Source: Belliella buryatensis (GTDB lineage Bacteria > Bacteroidota > Bacteroidia > Cytophagales > Cyclobacteriaceae). Taken from it: a stretch of DNA of 64,000 nucleotides. The translations under genes and the position numbers were made by a program. Each line of letters starts with the position of its first letter. The first letter of the stretch is position 1. Below, one piece after another: positions 44,883 through 54,001 of the stretch. The notes below the pieces were generated by a model that was not told the origin of the DNA, made no database searches, and worked only from the letters and a program-made list of their open reading frames with translations. The stretch lies in contig NZ_FZOK01000011.1 in assembly GCF_900188245.1 (NCBI RefSeq), positions 1 through 64,000 on the forward strand. Direction: 5' to 3'.

Positions 44883-47843
44883 ATGAAAAACAGAACAATG
44901 AAAAAACAGCTATTTTATTTCCTGTTTGCATTTCTCTTCATTTTTGAAGCTAATGCGCAGGACAAATCCGAACCTCGTCCAATGGACTGGAAAGACATCC
45001 CCTCTTGGAAATCCATTTCCAGCAATAGTGTTAGGATGTCTCCCGATGGCAAATGGATGGCCTATGCTATGCTACCTGTAGAAGGCGATGGGGAATTGAT
45101 TATCCAAAAAACAGATGATCCAAAATCAAAAAAGACTTATGCAATTGGTTCTACCAACTTTGCGAGCCTAAGCTTCAGTGAAGATAGCAGATGGATAGCC
45201 TTCAAAGAATATCCAAAAGAGAAAGAAAAAAAAGCAAATAAAGGCAAGCCTCTTCCTGAAAAAGTAATCCTATTGGACTTAAAGGAAGATAAAAAGTCTG
45301 AATTTGAAAAAGTAGCCAACTTCTCTTTCAATGGAAAAGCCGCTTCTCACTTGGCACTAAATCTTACCAAAGAAGGTACAAATGGTGATGCTAAAGGTTC
45401 TGATTTACTTATGGTACAATTGAACTCAGGTAAAAAACAGAATCTAGGTAACGTCCTGGAGTTTTCTTTTAATAAGTCAGGGTCACACTTGGCCTATGTA
45501 GTCGATGCTGCTAATCAATCTGGCAATGGAATTTACCTGATGAATATGGCCAGCAATAGCACGCAAGTCTTAGACAGTGATGCAGCATCGTACAAGTCCA
45601 TAAATTGGACTGAAAATGGGGATGCTTTTGCTTTGCTCAAAATGGTCAAAGACAAAAAATATAAACAAGATCATGGTAAATTGATCGGTGTCAAAAACCT
45701 GAATAATCCACAATTGACAATCTATGATCCTGTGAAGGATAGTGTCAATTTCTCAAAGGACTACACCATCAGCCCAAACAGAAGACCACAATGGTCTGAG
45801 GACTTAAATAAGCTATTCTATGGCATACATCCGCTTGTTCTTGCCAAAAAAGAAGATAAAAAAGAGGACAAAAAAGAAGTAGATCAAGACTCTGTCAAAG
45901 CAGCTGAGGCTGAGAAATTGGCGAAAATTATGGCTGACACTTCTATCAAATCTATTGCTGATCTTCAAAAAGCGATCGCAAAAGCTGACAGTACCAAATC
46001 CAAGCCAGCAACTTCTAATGGAGATTTGACAAAGCCTGATATGACCATCTGGCATTGGCAAGACAGCAGACTGCAGTCCAGGCAGCAAGTGCTAGAAAAT
46101 CAGGACAAAAACTACAGTTTCTGGGCTATGTATGATGTGAAGTCAGGTAAGCATATTGTACTTCAGGACAGCAGCATGAAAGAGTTGACCTTGATGCCTC
46201 AGGAGAAATTTGCACTCGGAGCAGATCAGAGTGCTTATGAACTGGACATCAACCTTGATGGACAGAATTATAGAGATATTTATGTAGTTGACCTTTCCAA
46301 TGGTGAAAGAAAGCAACTATTTGAAAAATTCTATCTTCCTTCATTCGCTTCCTATCCAAGATCATCACCTGATGGGACTAAAATGTTATATGCATATGAT
46401 GGACATTTCTACATCTATGACTTGAACAACGAAAGCAAAACCAATATTACTGAATCCATTCCTGTCACCTTTGTCAATGAAGAAGATGATCACAATGTGA
46501 TCAAACCGATGCAGAATGCTTTGGGATGGAGCAATGACAGTAAATATGTCTTATTGAGAGATGGCTGGGATATCTGGCAGGTTCCTTTGAACCCGAAGGA
46601 AAAAGCTGTGAATCTAACCCAAAACGGCAGAAAAGAAAACATCAGATACCAAAGCAGATTTGTCTTAGATGATGAAGAAAAAGGCTACGATTGGAAGCAA
46701 ACTCAGTACTTCAGAAGCTACGGAGAGAATTCTAAAAAGAGTGGAATTGTCTCTATAGAACCAGGTAAAGCAGGATTGAAAACAGGTGCTAGGTCTTTGA
46801 TTTGGGAAGATGCCAATATCAATAGGTTTACTAAAGCTAAAGATGCTCCTGTCTATTTCTTCACAAAAGAGACATTCAATCAACCTACCGAATACTATCT
46901 CACCGATGCCCAAATCAATCAACAAACTCAGCTGACAGAGAATACGCCTGATGCCTCAAAATTTGTATGGTCATCTGGAGTGAGATTGGTAGATTATACT
47001 TCAGACAAAGGAGCCGAACTTCAAGGAGCTCTTTTCCTTCCGGCCAATTATGAAGAAGGCAAGAAGTACCCTACTATCATTTATTATTACGAGAAACTTT
47101 CTCAAACCTTACATAATTATAATGCTCCGGGATTTAGTGGTACAGGCTGGAATCCTAATATCTACACAAGTAATGGTTATGCGGTATTTATTCCAGACAT
47201 CGTCTATACTATGGATGATCCAGGAATGTCTGCAGTATGGTGTGTCTTACCAGCAGTGAAAGAAGCCATCAAAACAGGTGTAATCGACGAGAATAGAATG
47301 GGACTTCATGGCCATTCTTGGGGAGGTTATCAGACTTCCTTCTTGATTACACAAACTGACATGTTCAAAGCTGCAGCAGCTGGAGCACCACTGACCAATA
47401 TGATCTCCATGTATGACTTGATCTACTGGAATACTGGTGGCGGCAATATGTCCATCTTCGAAGCTTCTCAAGGAAGATTCACAGGAGGCCCGTGGGAAAA
47501 CTGGGGATCCTATCAAAGAAACTCACCCGTATATCATGTCAAAAACGTCAAAACACCACTTTTGATGTTGCATAATGACAAAGATGGGGCTGTTGATTTC
47601 ACTCAGGGTATTGAATATTACAATGCGCTAAGAAGATTGAAAAAACCTGTGATCATGGTTCAATACAAAGGTGAAAATCACGGACTGTCTAAGTTGGAAA
47701 ACAGAAAGGATTACAGCGTAAGAATGATGGAATTCTTCGACCATCACCTCAAAGGAAAAGAAGCACCAGACTGGATTGCTGATGGCGTTGAGAAACTCAA
47801 GCTGGAAGAACATTTAGAGACAAGAGTATTCGGGAATAACTAA
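44883..47843 (+). CDS. S9-family peptidase with K/E-rich insertion
   Basis: The 986-residue protein has a signal peptide (about 1-27, ending EANAQ; a second ATG at 44898 is an equally good start), a long propeller region, and an alpha/beta hydrolase at about 690-970. The catalytic Ser is in GLHGHSWGGYQT (about 808), Asp in HNDKDGAVDF (about 900) and His in GENHGLSK (about 930). A Lys/Glu/Asp-rich stretch (about 320-375; EDKKEDKKEVDQDSV) interrupts the propeller. The protein is 267 residues longer than its neighbour. The pair of secreted S9 enzymes suggests dipeptide or oligopeptide scavenging. Confidence 0.9.
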   Translation: MKNRTMKKQLFYFLFAFLFIFEANAQDKSEPRPMDWKDIPSWKSISSNSVRMSPDGKWMAYAMLPVEGDGELIIQKTDDPKSKKTYAIGSTNFASLSFSEDSRWIAFKEYPKEKEKKANKGKPLPEKVILLDLKEDKKSEFEKVANFSFNGKAASHLALNLTKEGTNGDAKGSDLLMVQLNSGKKQNLGNVLEFSFNKSGSHLAYVVDAANQSGNGIYLMNMASNSTQVLDSDAASYKSINWTENGDAFALLKMVKDKKYKQDHGKLIGVKNLNNPQLTIYDPVKDSVNFSKDYTISPNRRPQWSEDLNKLFYGIHPLVLAKKEDKKEDKKEVDQDSVKAAEAEKLAKIMADTSIKSIADLQKAIAKADSTKSKPATSNGDLTKPDMTIWHWQDSRLQSRQQVLENQDKNYSFWAMYDVKSGKHIVLQDSSMKELTLMPQEKFALGADQSAYELDINLDGQNYRDIYVVDLSNGERKQLFEKFYLPSFASYPRSSPDGTKMLYAYDGHFYIYDLNNESKTNITESIPVTFVNEEDDHNVIKPMQNALGWSNDSKYVLLRDGWDIWQVPLNPKEKAVNLTQNGRKENIRYQSRFVLDDEEKGYDWKQTQYFRSYGENSKKSGIVSIEPGKAGLKTGARSLIWEDANINRFTKAKDAPVYFFTKETFNQPTEYYLTDAQINQQTQLTENTPDASKFVWSSGVRLVDYTSDKGAELQGALFLPANYEEGKKYPTIIYYYEKLSQTLHNYNAPGFSGTGWNPNIYTSNGYAVFIPDIVYTMDDPGMSAVWCVLPAVKEAIKTGVIDENRMGLHGHSWGGYQTSFLITQTDMFKAAAAGAPLTNMISMYDLIYWNTGGGNMSIFEASQGRFTGGPWENWGSYQRNSPVYHVKNVKTPLLMLHNDKDGAVDFTQGIEYYNALRRLKKPVIMVQYKGENHGLSKLENRKDYSVRMMEFFDHHLKGKEAPDWIADGVEKLKLEEHLETRVFGNN

Positions 47844-47890
47844 AAATAAAATTAATTTTAAATAATTTTATTGATATTTTATTTCACTAT

Positions 47891-47960
47891 TCAAATATGA
47901 TAGTTCAAAAAATACCTACAAGTAGCTATTTTTTGAATAAAATTTTATAATCATATTTGA
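47891..47960. repeat. Nested AT-rich inverted repeat
   Basis: Outer arms TCAAATATGAT (47891-47901) and ATCATATTTGA (47950-47960) enclose inner arms TTCAAAAAATA (47904-47914) and TATTTTTTGAA (47927-47937). The two arm pairs are each perfect 11-mers, separated by 2 bases on the left and 12 on the right. RNA from either strand could fold into a long hairpin with one side bulge. Confidence 0.75.
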
Positions 47961-48022
47961 AATGCTTTTAAGAGTAAATCTGTAAAGGTGTTTAAGTTTT
48001 AAGTGGGATCCACGAGATTCAA

Positions 48023-48055
48023 AAAAAAGTCTTTGCCAGTGGCAAAGACTTTTTT
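48023..48055. terminator. Strong terminator after the S9 peptidase pair
   Basis: Two perfectly complementary 15-base arms with a core of GTCTTTGCC/GGCAAAGAC flank an AGT loop, and the outer six pairs are A-T. The stem ends in a T run on both strands. It lies about 180 bp after the peptidase stop. Confidence 0.9.
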
Positions 48056-48112
48056 AATTTTTAAAAGTATACAATTCGGTTCAAATAGACTTCATTCGAA
48101 AACTTTATAGGA

Positions 48113-48120
48113 TACCTTTG
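48113..48120 (+). promoter_or_regulatory. Likely -7 promoter element for fmt
   Basis: TACCTTTG matches the Bacteroidota TAnnTTTG element exactly and lies 33 bp before the ATG at 48153. No clear -33 TTG partner is seen. Confidence 0.45.
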
Positions 48121-48152
48121 TAATTCTATATTAAAAAGGTGCATTAGTGAAT

Positions 48153-49079
48153 ATGAAAAAAGACCTTCGAATTATTTATATGGGTACGCCTGAGTTTGCT
48201 GTACCTTCTTTGGAAATATTGGCCGAAAATGGCTGGAATATAGTAGCTGTAATTACCGCACCTGATAAACCGAAGGGAAGAGGACAAAAACTGATACCTT
48301 CACCAGTAAAAGAAGCCGCGCTCAAACTTAACATACCAGTTTTACAACCCACCAACCTCAAATCACCCGAATTCCTAGATGAATTAAAATCCTTTCAGGC
48401 AGACATACAAGTAGTCGTAGCTTTCCGAATGCTCCCTGAGGTAGTTTGGAATATGCCTCCATTAGGGACATTCAATTTGCATGCCTCACTTTTACCCAAT
48501 TACAGAGGCGCTGCACCTATCAATTGGGCCATCATCAATGGTGAAAAAGAAACAGGTGTCACTACTTTCTTCCTCAAGCATGAAATAGACACAGGAAGTA
48601 TTATCTTCCAAGAAAAAGAATCTATTCATCCAGAGGATAATATTGGAACATTGTATACAAGATTGATGGAAAAAGGGTCAAAACTGGTACTCAAAACAAT
48701 CCAAGCTGTAGCAGAAGAAAATATTCATCCACTTCCACAAGATGAATCAAATGCCCTACATCATGCTCCCAAAATATTCAAAGAGACTTGTGAAATAGAT
48801 TGGAACAAATCTGCCATAGAAATCCATAATCTGGTACGTGGGCTCTCTCCTTATCCAGCAGCTTGGACCACTTTCTTAGATAAAAACTGTAAAATCTATC
48901 TGACAGAAGTAAGTGATAAAAACCTTCCAAATCTAAAGCCTGGAGAATATTATTCGGATAGTAAATCCAAATTAACCTTTCAAACTGGAAATGGCAGTCT
49001 CAATATCCTAGAGCTACAACTAGAAGGAAAAAAGAGAATGCCTATAGCTGACTTCCTGAGAGGAAATAAATTACCTTAA
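48153..49079 (+). CDS. fmt: Methionyl-tRNA formyltransferase
   Basis: The 308-residue enzyme formylates initiator Met-tRNA using 10-formyl-THF. Its motifs are YMGTPEFAVPSLEIL near the N-terminus, NLHASLLPNYRGAAPINWAI (about 107-126, with catalytic Asn and His), GVTTFFLKHEIDTG (catalytic Asp near 145) and a C-terminal anticodon-arm domain with LVRGLSPYPAAWT (about 227-239). The GTG at 48147 is another possible start; I prefer ATG at 48153, which gives MKKDLRIIYMG. It is preceded by a TAnnTTTG element and followed closely by the Xre/RES pair. Confidence 0.95.
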   Translation: MKKDLRIIYMGTPEFAVPSLEILAENGWNIVAVITAPDKPKGRGQKLIPSPVKEAALKLNIPVLQPTNLKSPEFLDELKSFQADIQVVVAFRMLPEVVWNMPPLGTFNLHASLLPNYRGAAPINWAIINGEKETGVTTFFLKHEIDTGSIIFQEKESIHPEDNIGTLYTRLMEKGSKLVLKTIQAVAEENIHPLPQDESNALHHAPKIFKETCEIDWNKSAIEIHNLVRGLSPYPAAWTTFLDKNCKIYLTEVSDKNLPNLKPGEYYSDSKSKLTFQTGNGSLNILELQLEGKKRMPIADFLRGNKLP

Positions 49080-49149
49080 AAATAACAATTAAAAAACTTG
49101 CCAATTGTCTGATTTTTTACGACATTTGTTGTATATAAAATCAAGAGCC

Positions 49150-49572
49150 ATGGGGATTGTCAGTGATTTTGTTGCCAGCTATGGATTTGCAGGAGATAGA
49201 CTTTCACTACGTCTAGCAAAGACCAGCCGTAATGGGCTAGCTTATGAAGATTTCTCAAATATCGTAGCAGATAGCCCTATCCCAGAAGAGAGTTGGGCTG
49301 ACCTCTTACACGTATCAGAGAGGACCATGCAGCGCTACAAAAAAGACCAAAAGCCATTTGAATCAATTCATTGTGAGCGCATCCTTAAATTAGCCATGCT
49401 CTTCAAGTTTGGCGAGGAGGTATTTGGCGATATGGATTTATTCAAATCATGGCTTTATGAGACTTCTATTCCATTGGGTTCACAGACTCCCTTTTCGCTA
49501 TTAGATACCTCTTTTGGGATGGACTTAGTCAAGGACGAGTTAGGGAGGATTCAGCATGGTATTTTTGTATGA
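49150..49572 (+). CDS. Xre/MbcA/ParS-type antitoxin
   Basis: The 140-residue protein has a helical N-terminal Xre-like region with LLHVSERTMQRYKK (about 56-69). The C-terminal toxin-binding domain of the DUF2384 family is marked by FGDMDLFKSWL and QTPFSLLDTSFGMDLV, with DELGRIQHGIF at its end (about 95-140). It binds and silences the RES toxin encoded next, and such antitoxins usually repress their own promoter. Its stop overlaps the toxin ATG (ATGA). A TTG start at 49105 would add 15 residues; ATG at 49150 is preferred but not certain. Confidence 0.88.
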   Translation: MGIVSDFVASYGFAGDRLSLRLAKTSRNGLAYEDFSNIVADSPIPEESWADLLHVSERTMQRYKKDQKPFESIHCERILKLAMLFKFGEEVFGDMDLFKSWLYETSIPLGSQTPFSLLDTSFGMDLVKDELGRIQHGIFV

Positions 49573-50024
49573 TAGTCTATCGCATCAGCAGAGAAGCATA
49601 CGCTAATGACCTCAGCGGAAAAGGTGCCATGCTCTATGGTGCAAGATGGAATAGCAAAGGAAAACCTGCACTTTACACAGCTGCTTCCATATCTTTGGCC
49701 ATGCTAGAAGTAGCTGTGCACATCAATCCTATTAAAGTCCCCAAAGACCTACAATTGGTCAAAATCCAAGTTCCAGAATTATTAATTAAAAAAATCCATC
49801 TGGAAGACTTGGATCCTTCTTGGAAAGAATCACCCCCTAGTCACTTTACTCAAGATATCGGAGACAAATTTTTATTGGAACGAAAATATTTTATACTTCA
49901 AGTCCCTTCAGCTGTGGTACCAGAGGAGAATAATTATATCATCAACCCCATGCATCCTCAATTTGACAACTTAGAAATACTATCAATCTCACCAATGCGA
50001 TTTGATGCTAGACTTTTTCCATAA
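49569..50024 (+). CDS. RES-domain toxin
   Basis: The 151-residue protein is a RES toxin, with the conserved pattern MIVYRISRE, then GARWNSKGKPALYTAASIS and LAMLEVAVH (about 21-55). The Arg, Tyr and Glu of this region form the NAD-binding active site in studied RES toxins, which deplete NAD+ by phosphorolysis or hydrolysis. The ATGA overlap with the antitoxin stop is the usual tight coupling. The pair sits between fmt and a DUF4412 gene with no sign of a mobile element, so it is probably a chromosomal stress module. Confidence 0.9.
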   Translation: MIVYRISREAYANDLSGKGAMLYGARWNSKGKPALYTAASISLAMLEVAVHINPIKVPKDLQLVKIQVPELLIKKIHLEDLDPSWKESPPSHFTQDIGDKFLLERKYFILQVPSAVVPEENNYIINPMHPQFDNLEILSISPMRFDARLFP

Positions 50025-50145
50025 ATAGAACATAGGACAGCTTATCTCTTTGATCAACAATTGATTTTGCATTTTTTATACTCGAATTTTTGAATTTCAT
50101 CACAGCAAGTGGTAATTTTATATCCTTATTTAAAATCTATTTGAT

Positions 50146-51075
50146 ATGAAAAAAATGATAAAACTTTTCTTACTGATTTTTCTCTTTTCATCAGCAGCAG
50201 AATCAGAAGCACAAATTGGCAATAGGCTGAAACAAGCCGCAAGTAGAGGACTAAGCAATGCTTTAGAAAAAAGAGTTGAAAAAGAAGCAGAAAACATTGC
50301 GCAAAGGCAACTTGAAAAGGCATTTGAAAACATCTATGGACCTGATATGCCTGCTGGAGGCGGATTCAACATGGAAAAGATCCTTAGCGGAATTTCTATG
50401 GATGTAGAAGTTGCAGATACTTATAATTTTGATGGCTATACAACCATGGTTGTCAAAAGTGTAGATGAAAAAGGGAAAGATTTAGACCCTTTTATGATGA
50501 AAACATATATCTCTGAAAGTGATAAGGCGGTTGCAATGGAATTTGAAAATCAAGATAAAAAAAGTAATGCTAAGACCGTCCTCATCTATGATATGGAGCG
50601 AAATGCTTCGATTTTCTTAATAGATTCCGACGGAAAGAAAAATAGCATGGCTTATAGTTATGATTTTGAAGCAATGTCAGAGGGAGTAGATATGACAGAC
50701 TGGGAAAACGATTTGGAAGATGCGGATTTCAAAATTCGTAAAACTGGTAATAGTAAAGTCATACATGGATACACCTGTGAAGAATATATTGCAGAATCAG
50801 AAGATGGAAAAGCGACTTATTGGATTACAGATAAGCCAGTCAAAGGAAGTGGGACATTTTGGGGTGAGGGTAACCCTCTCATGAGCACCAAAGCTTATCA
50901 ACAGCAAAGTGGTAGAATGGACAATCTCCCTAATGGTCACATGATGGAGATGTATTTTGAAAGTCACAAAGACCAATCTAAGAGCGAAATTAAAATAACA
51001 GAAATCAATGATAATAGCCCCTCAAATTTTATCATGAAAGACTATCCGAACATCCTTAAGGGAGAAGAAAAGTAA
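50146..51075 (+). CDS. DUF4412-domain secreted protein
   Basis: The 309-residue protein has a signal peptide (about 1-23, ending ESEAQ), then an amphipathic helix rich in Glu, Lys and Ala (about 27-60), and a DUF4412-like domain with KTGNSKVIHGYTCEEYIAES (about 203-222) and ATYWITDKP. The domain is typical of Bacteroidota secreted proteins whose function is unknown. A hairpin terminator follows at 51106. The gene stands alone on its strand after the toxin-antitoxin pair. Confidence 0.72.
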   Translation: MKKMIKLFLLIFLFSSAAESEAQIGNRLKQAASRGLSNALEKRVEKEAENIAQRQLEKAFENIYGPDMPAGGGFNMEKILSGISMDVEVADTYNFDGYTTMVVKSVDEKGKDLDPFMMKTYISESDKAVAMEFENQDKKSNAKTVLIYDMERNASIFLIDSDGKKNSMAYSYDFEAMSEGVDMTDWENDLEDADFKIRKTGNSKVIHGYTCEEYIAESEDGKATYWITDKPVKGSGTFWGEGNPLMSTKAYQQQSGRMDNLPNGHMMEMYFESHKDQSKSEIKITEINDNSPSNFIMKDYPNILKGEEK

Positions 51076-51105
51076 AAAAGACAAACAACCCTATTACCTA
51101 AAACC

Positions 51106-51139
51106 AAAGTCCATCTATTTTAAAAAATTGATGGACTTT
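51106..51139 (+). terminator. Terminator of the DUF4412 gene
   Basis: AAAGTCCATC (51106-51115) and GATGGACTTT (51130-51139) form a 10-bp stem with a 14-base AT-rich loop, followed by TTTC. Confidence 0.75.
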
Positions 51140-51304
51140 TTTCTAGATGCGGGTCAATTGTAGTCATATGAAACATCATCATCCCGCAAGACCTATAACT
51201 AGTCAAAGTATGAAAACTTGAATACTGTAAATTCATTTTCACAATTTGATTTTTTGCCTTCAAAATCCTTGGTATCTTGTGTTCCTAACCTATAAATTCC
51301 CACA

Positions 51305-51805
51305 TTGAAAATATCTTTAATAGTTGCCAAGGCTGAAAATAATGTCATAGGCAAAGACAATCAGCTGATTTGGAGACTTTCATCAGATTTGAAACTCTTC
51401 AAAAAATATACTACTGGTCACCATATCATCATGGGTAGAAAAACCTATGAATCTATGGGCAAACCACTACCCAACCGTACATCTATCGTGATCAGTAGAA
51501 ATAAAGACTTTGAAGTTCCGGAAGGTCACTTTTTGGCACATTCTCTTGAGGAGGCTATCCAATTGGGCATCAGTAGGAACTTAGATCAAGTATTTATCAT
51601 TGGTGGAGCTCAAATATACAAGGAAGCAATACAATTCTGTGACGAAATGATCATTACCGAGGTACAAGCTGCTCCTGAGGGAGATGCCTTTTTCCCTGAA
51701 TTTGACCGTAAAGCATGGAAAATTGTACACTCAGAGCACTTCCCAAAAGATGATAAAAACGAGTATGATTTCAATTTTATGATTTATAAAAGAATCAATC
51801 CATGA
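51305..51805 (+). CDS. folA: Dihydrofolate reductase with TTG start
   Basis: The 166-residue enzyme reduces dihydrofolate with NADPH. It shows KISLIVAKAENNVIGKDNQL (about 2-21), IWRLSSDLK (about 22), HHIIMGRKTYESMGKPLPNR (about 39-58), VFIIGGAQIYKEAI (about 98-111) and TEVQAAPEGDAFFPE (about 118-132), all typical of bacterial FolA. There is no ATG that fits: an in-frame TAA lies at 51293-51295 and the conserved N-terminus begins right after the TTG at 51305. The stop overlaps the next gene's ATG. It supplies tetrahydrofolate for the metF/metH and fmt reactions also encoded here. Confidence 0.95.
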   Translation: MKISLIVAKAENNVIGKDNQLIWRLSSDLKLFKKYTTGHHIIMGRKTYESMGKPLPNRTSIVISRNKDFEVPEGHFLAHSLEEAIQLGISRNLDQVFIIGGAQIYKEAIQFCDEMIITEVQAAPEGDAFFPEFDRKAWKIVHSEHFPKDDKNEYDFNFMIYKRINP

Positions 51806-52587
51806 TAGACTCAGTAGTGTGGATCACGGGAGCTTCTTCTGGAATAGGTGAAGCCTTGGTAAAAACTTACCATCAAGCTGGTTGGAAAATCATCATTTCA
51901 AGTAGAAAAAAAGAGGCTTTAGAAAATCTTAAAGCAACCTGTCAAAACACGGGAAATATTTACGTACTCCCTTTAGACTTAGCTGACAGCTCCCAATTCA
52001 CTGAAATAGTAACAGATGCAATCAAGGCATTTGGCCATATAGATATCTTGATCAACAATGGTGGAATTAGCCAAAGATCCCTTGCTCTAGATACAAGCAT
52101 AGAAGTGGACAGGAAGATTATGGAAATAGACTTTTTTGGAACCATTGCTTTGAGCAAGGCGATTCTTCCTCACTTTGTGGAAAGAAAATCTGGGCATTTT
52201 GGTGTGGTAAGTAGTCTAGTGGGGAAATTTGGATCCCCATATAGATCCTCTTATTCAGCAGCCAAACATGCTTTACATGGCTTTTTTGATTCATTAAGAG
52301 CTGAGATATATAAAGAAAATATTTGGGTAACCATGATTTGTCCTGGTTTCATACGCACCAATGTCTCCATCAATGCCCTCACGGCTGACGGCACTCCACT
52401 TAACGAAATGGATGAAGCACAGGACAAAGGAATGAGTCCCGAAGATTGTGCCCAAGCAATCAAAAAGGCTTTGGATCGCAAAAAAGAGGAAGTGCTAATA
52501 GGGGGAAAAGAAGTTTTGGCGGTATACTTGAAACGTTTCTTCCCAAAGGTCTTTTCAAAACTTATCAGAAAAGCCAAAGTTAGATAG
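51802..52587 (+). CDS. SDR-family oxidoreductase, DHRS7-like
   Basis: The 261-residue short-chain dehydrogenase has TGASSGIGEALV (about 9-20), DLAD (about 59), INNGGISQRSLAL (about 83-95), VVSSLVGKFG (catalytic Ser near 135) and YSAAKHALHGFF (about 151-162). The C-terminal basic tail has KRFFPKVFSKLIRKAKVR, which may associate with membrane. SSRKK at the second strand suggests NADP(H). It starts inside the folA stop (ATGA), so the two are coupled; the substrate is unknown. Confidence 0.9.
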   Translation: MIDSVVWITGASSGIGEALVKTYHQAGWKIIISSRKKEALENLKATCQNTGNIYVLPLDLADSSQFTEIVTDAIKAFGHIDILINNGGISQRSLALDTSIEVDRKIMEIDFFGTIALSKAILPHFVERKSGHFGVVSSLVGKFGSPYRSSYSAAKHALHGFFDSLRAEIYKENIWVTMICPGFIRTNVSINALTADGTPLNEMDEAQDKGMSPEDCAQAIKKALDRKKEEVLIGGKEVLAVYLKRFFPKVFSKLIRKAKVR

Positions 52588-52652
52588 TCGAGAGAATTTT
52601 CGCCAATAATTTCATTACTTATCATTCTCTTTAAGCAAAAGATTACCCAAAA

Positions 52653-53918
52653 ATGACTAATTACAAAGAGATCAAAGCAGAGATTTTAGCCATCGGAGAC
52701 GAGCTCCTCTATGGTCAGATCATAGATACCAATAGCCATTGGATCAGCCAAGAGTTGGATAAAATTGGCGTACGAGTAGTAAGAAGAACGACTGTTGGTG
52801 ATAATCGAGATTCCATCTTAGCTGCATTTGCAGATGCCGAAAAGCGTGCAGACATCATCTTAATGACAGGTGGACTAGGTCCGACAAATGACGATCTGAC
52901 CAAACCGCTACTGGCAGAATACTTCAAATGCTCCATTGAGCTGGTACCCGAAGCCTTGGAAGCGGTAAGAATATTTTTTGAAAAAAGAGGAAGAGAGCTT
53001 ACTGAATTAAACAGATTGCAAGCTCACTTACCTACCAAATGCACCTACGTACCCAATGAAGTAGGAACAGCTCCGGGCATGTGGTTTGAGGAAAATGGCA
53101 AAGTATGGATGTCAATGCCAGGGGTACCTCACGAAATGAAAAAATTGATGACGGACTTCGTACTCCCAAAAATAAAATCACTTTATGCTCTCCCAGTAAT
53201 TTATCATAAAGTAATTAAAACTGTAGGGATTGGTGAAAGCTGGCTAGCCAATATCATCAAAGATTGGGAAAAAAATCTTCCAAATCATATCAAATTGGCC
53301 TATCTCCCATCTCTTGGTCAAGTGAAGCTCAGACTGACAGCTTTTGGAGATGACTACGACGAACTTCAGGCTGAGGTAGAAACTGCCATTGATCAAGTCA
53401 GACCTCTAATTGATAAGTACATCTATGGCTACAACCATGAAAGCTTGGAAGAATCCATTGGTAGACTTTTGAAACAGGCAAATAAAAAAGTAGCTTTGGC
53501 AGAAAGCTGTTCTGGAGGATATATTTCACATCTAATCACCAGCATACCCGGAAGTAGTAAGTATTTTCAAGGTTCTTTGGTCCCGTATCACAATCAATTC
53601 AAAAATGAAATTTTAGATGTAAATGCCGATACCTTGAAAGCATATGGAGCTGTAAGTGAAGAAACCATCATCCAAATGGCCGAAAATATCAAAACAATGT
53701 TTGGTGCAGATTATGGTTTGGCAAGTAGTGGAATAGCAGGCCCAGATGGAGGTTGGAAAGAAAAACCAGTTGGCACGGTTTGGATCGCTTGTGCATATGA
53801 AGGAAAAACAGTCAGTAAAAAACTTCAATTAACTCAAGACAGAATGTTGAATATTCAATTGACGGCTATAGCCGCCTTGAATTTACTAAGATTATGCATT
53901 TTAGGAAAAACAGAATAA
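52653..53918 (+). CDS. cinA: CinA-family protein with nicotinamide nucleotide amidase domain
   Basis: The 421-residue protein has an N-terminal MoCF-like domain (about 5-170; EILAIGDELLYGQIIDTNS and MTGGLGPTNDDLT) and a C-terminal PncC domain (about 255-415; ALAESCSGGYISHLITSIPG split around the catalytic Ser, ASSGIAGPDGG and KPVGTVWIA). The first domain is linked to ADP-ribose pyrophosphatase activity in some members. The second hydrolyses nicotinamide mononucleotide, recycling NAD by-products. It lies 65 bp after the SDR on the same strand. Confidence 0.92.
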   Translation: MTNYKEIKAEILAIGDELLYGQIIDTNSHWISQELDKIGVRVVRRTTVGDNRDSILAAFADAEKRADIILMTGGLGPTNDDLTKPLLAEYFKCSIELVPEALEAVRIFFEKRGRELTELNRLQAHLPTKCTYVPNEVGTAPGMWFEENGKVWMSMPGVPHEMKKLMTDFVLPKIKSLYALPVIYHKVIKTVGIGESWLANIIKDWEKNLPNHIKLAYLPSLGQVKLRLTAFGDDYDELQAEVETAIDQVRPLIDKYIYGYNHESLEESIGRLLKQANKKVALAESCSGGYISHLITSIPGSSKYFQGSLVPYHNQFKNEILDVNADTLKAYGAVSEETIIQMAENIKTMFGADYGLASSGIAGPDGGWKEKPVGTVWIACAYEGKTVSKKLQLTQDRMLNIQLTAIAALNLLRLCILGKTE

Positions 53919-54001
53919 AAATTTTATTAAATGATTTTGTATTACCTAAAATAAAATTTAATTTTAAAAGTCAGAAATAAACCCAATTAAATAATATAAA
54001 C

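Larger units (their letters stand above)
47844..48152. other. Intergenic region with nested hairpin, terminator and fmt promoter
   Basis: No gene is visible between the second S9 peptidase and fmt. The stretch holds a nested inverted repeat at 47891-47960, a strong terminator at 48023-48055 and a probable promoter element at 48113. Confidence 0.7.
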
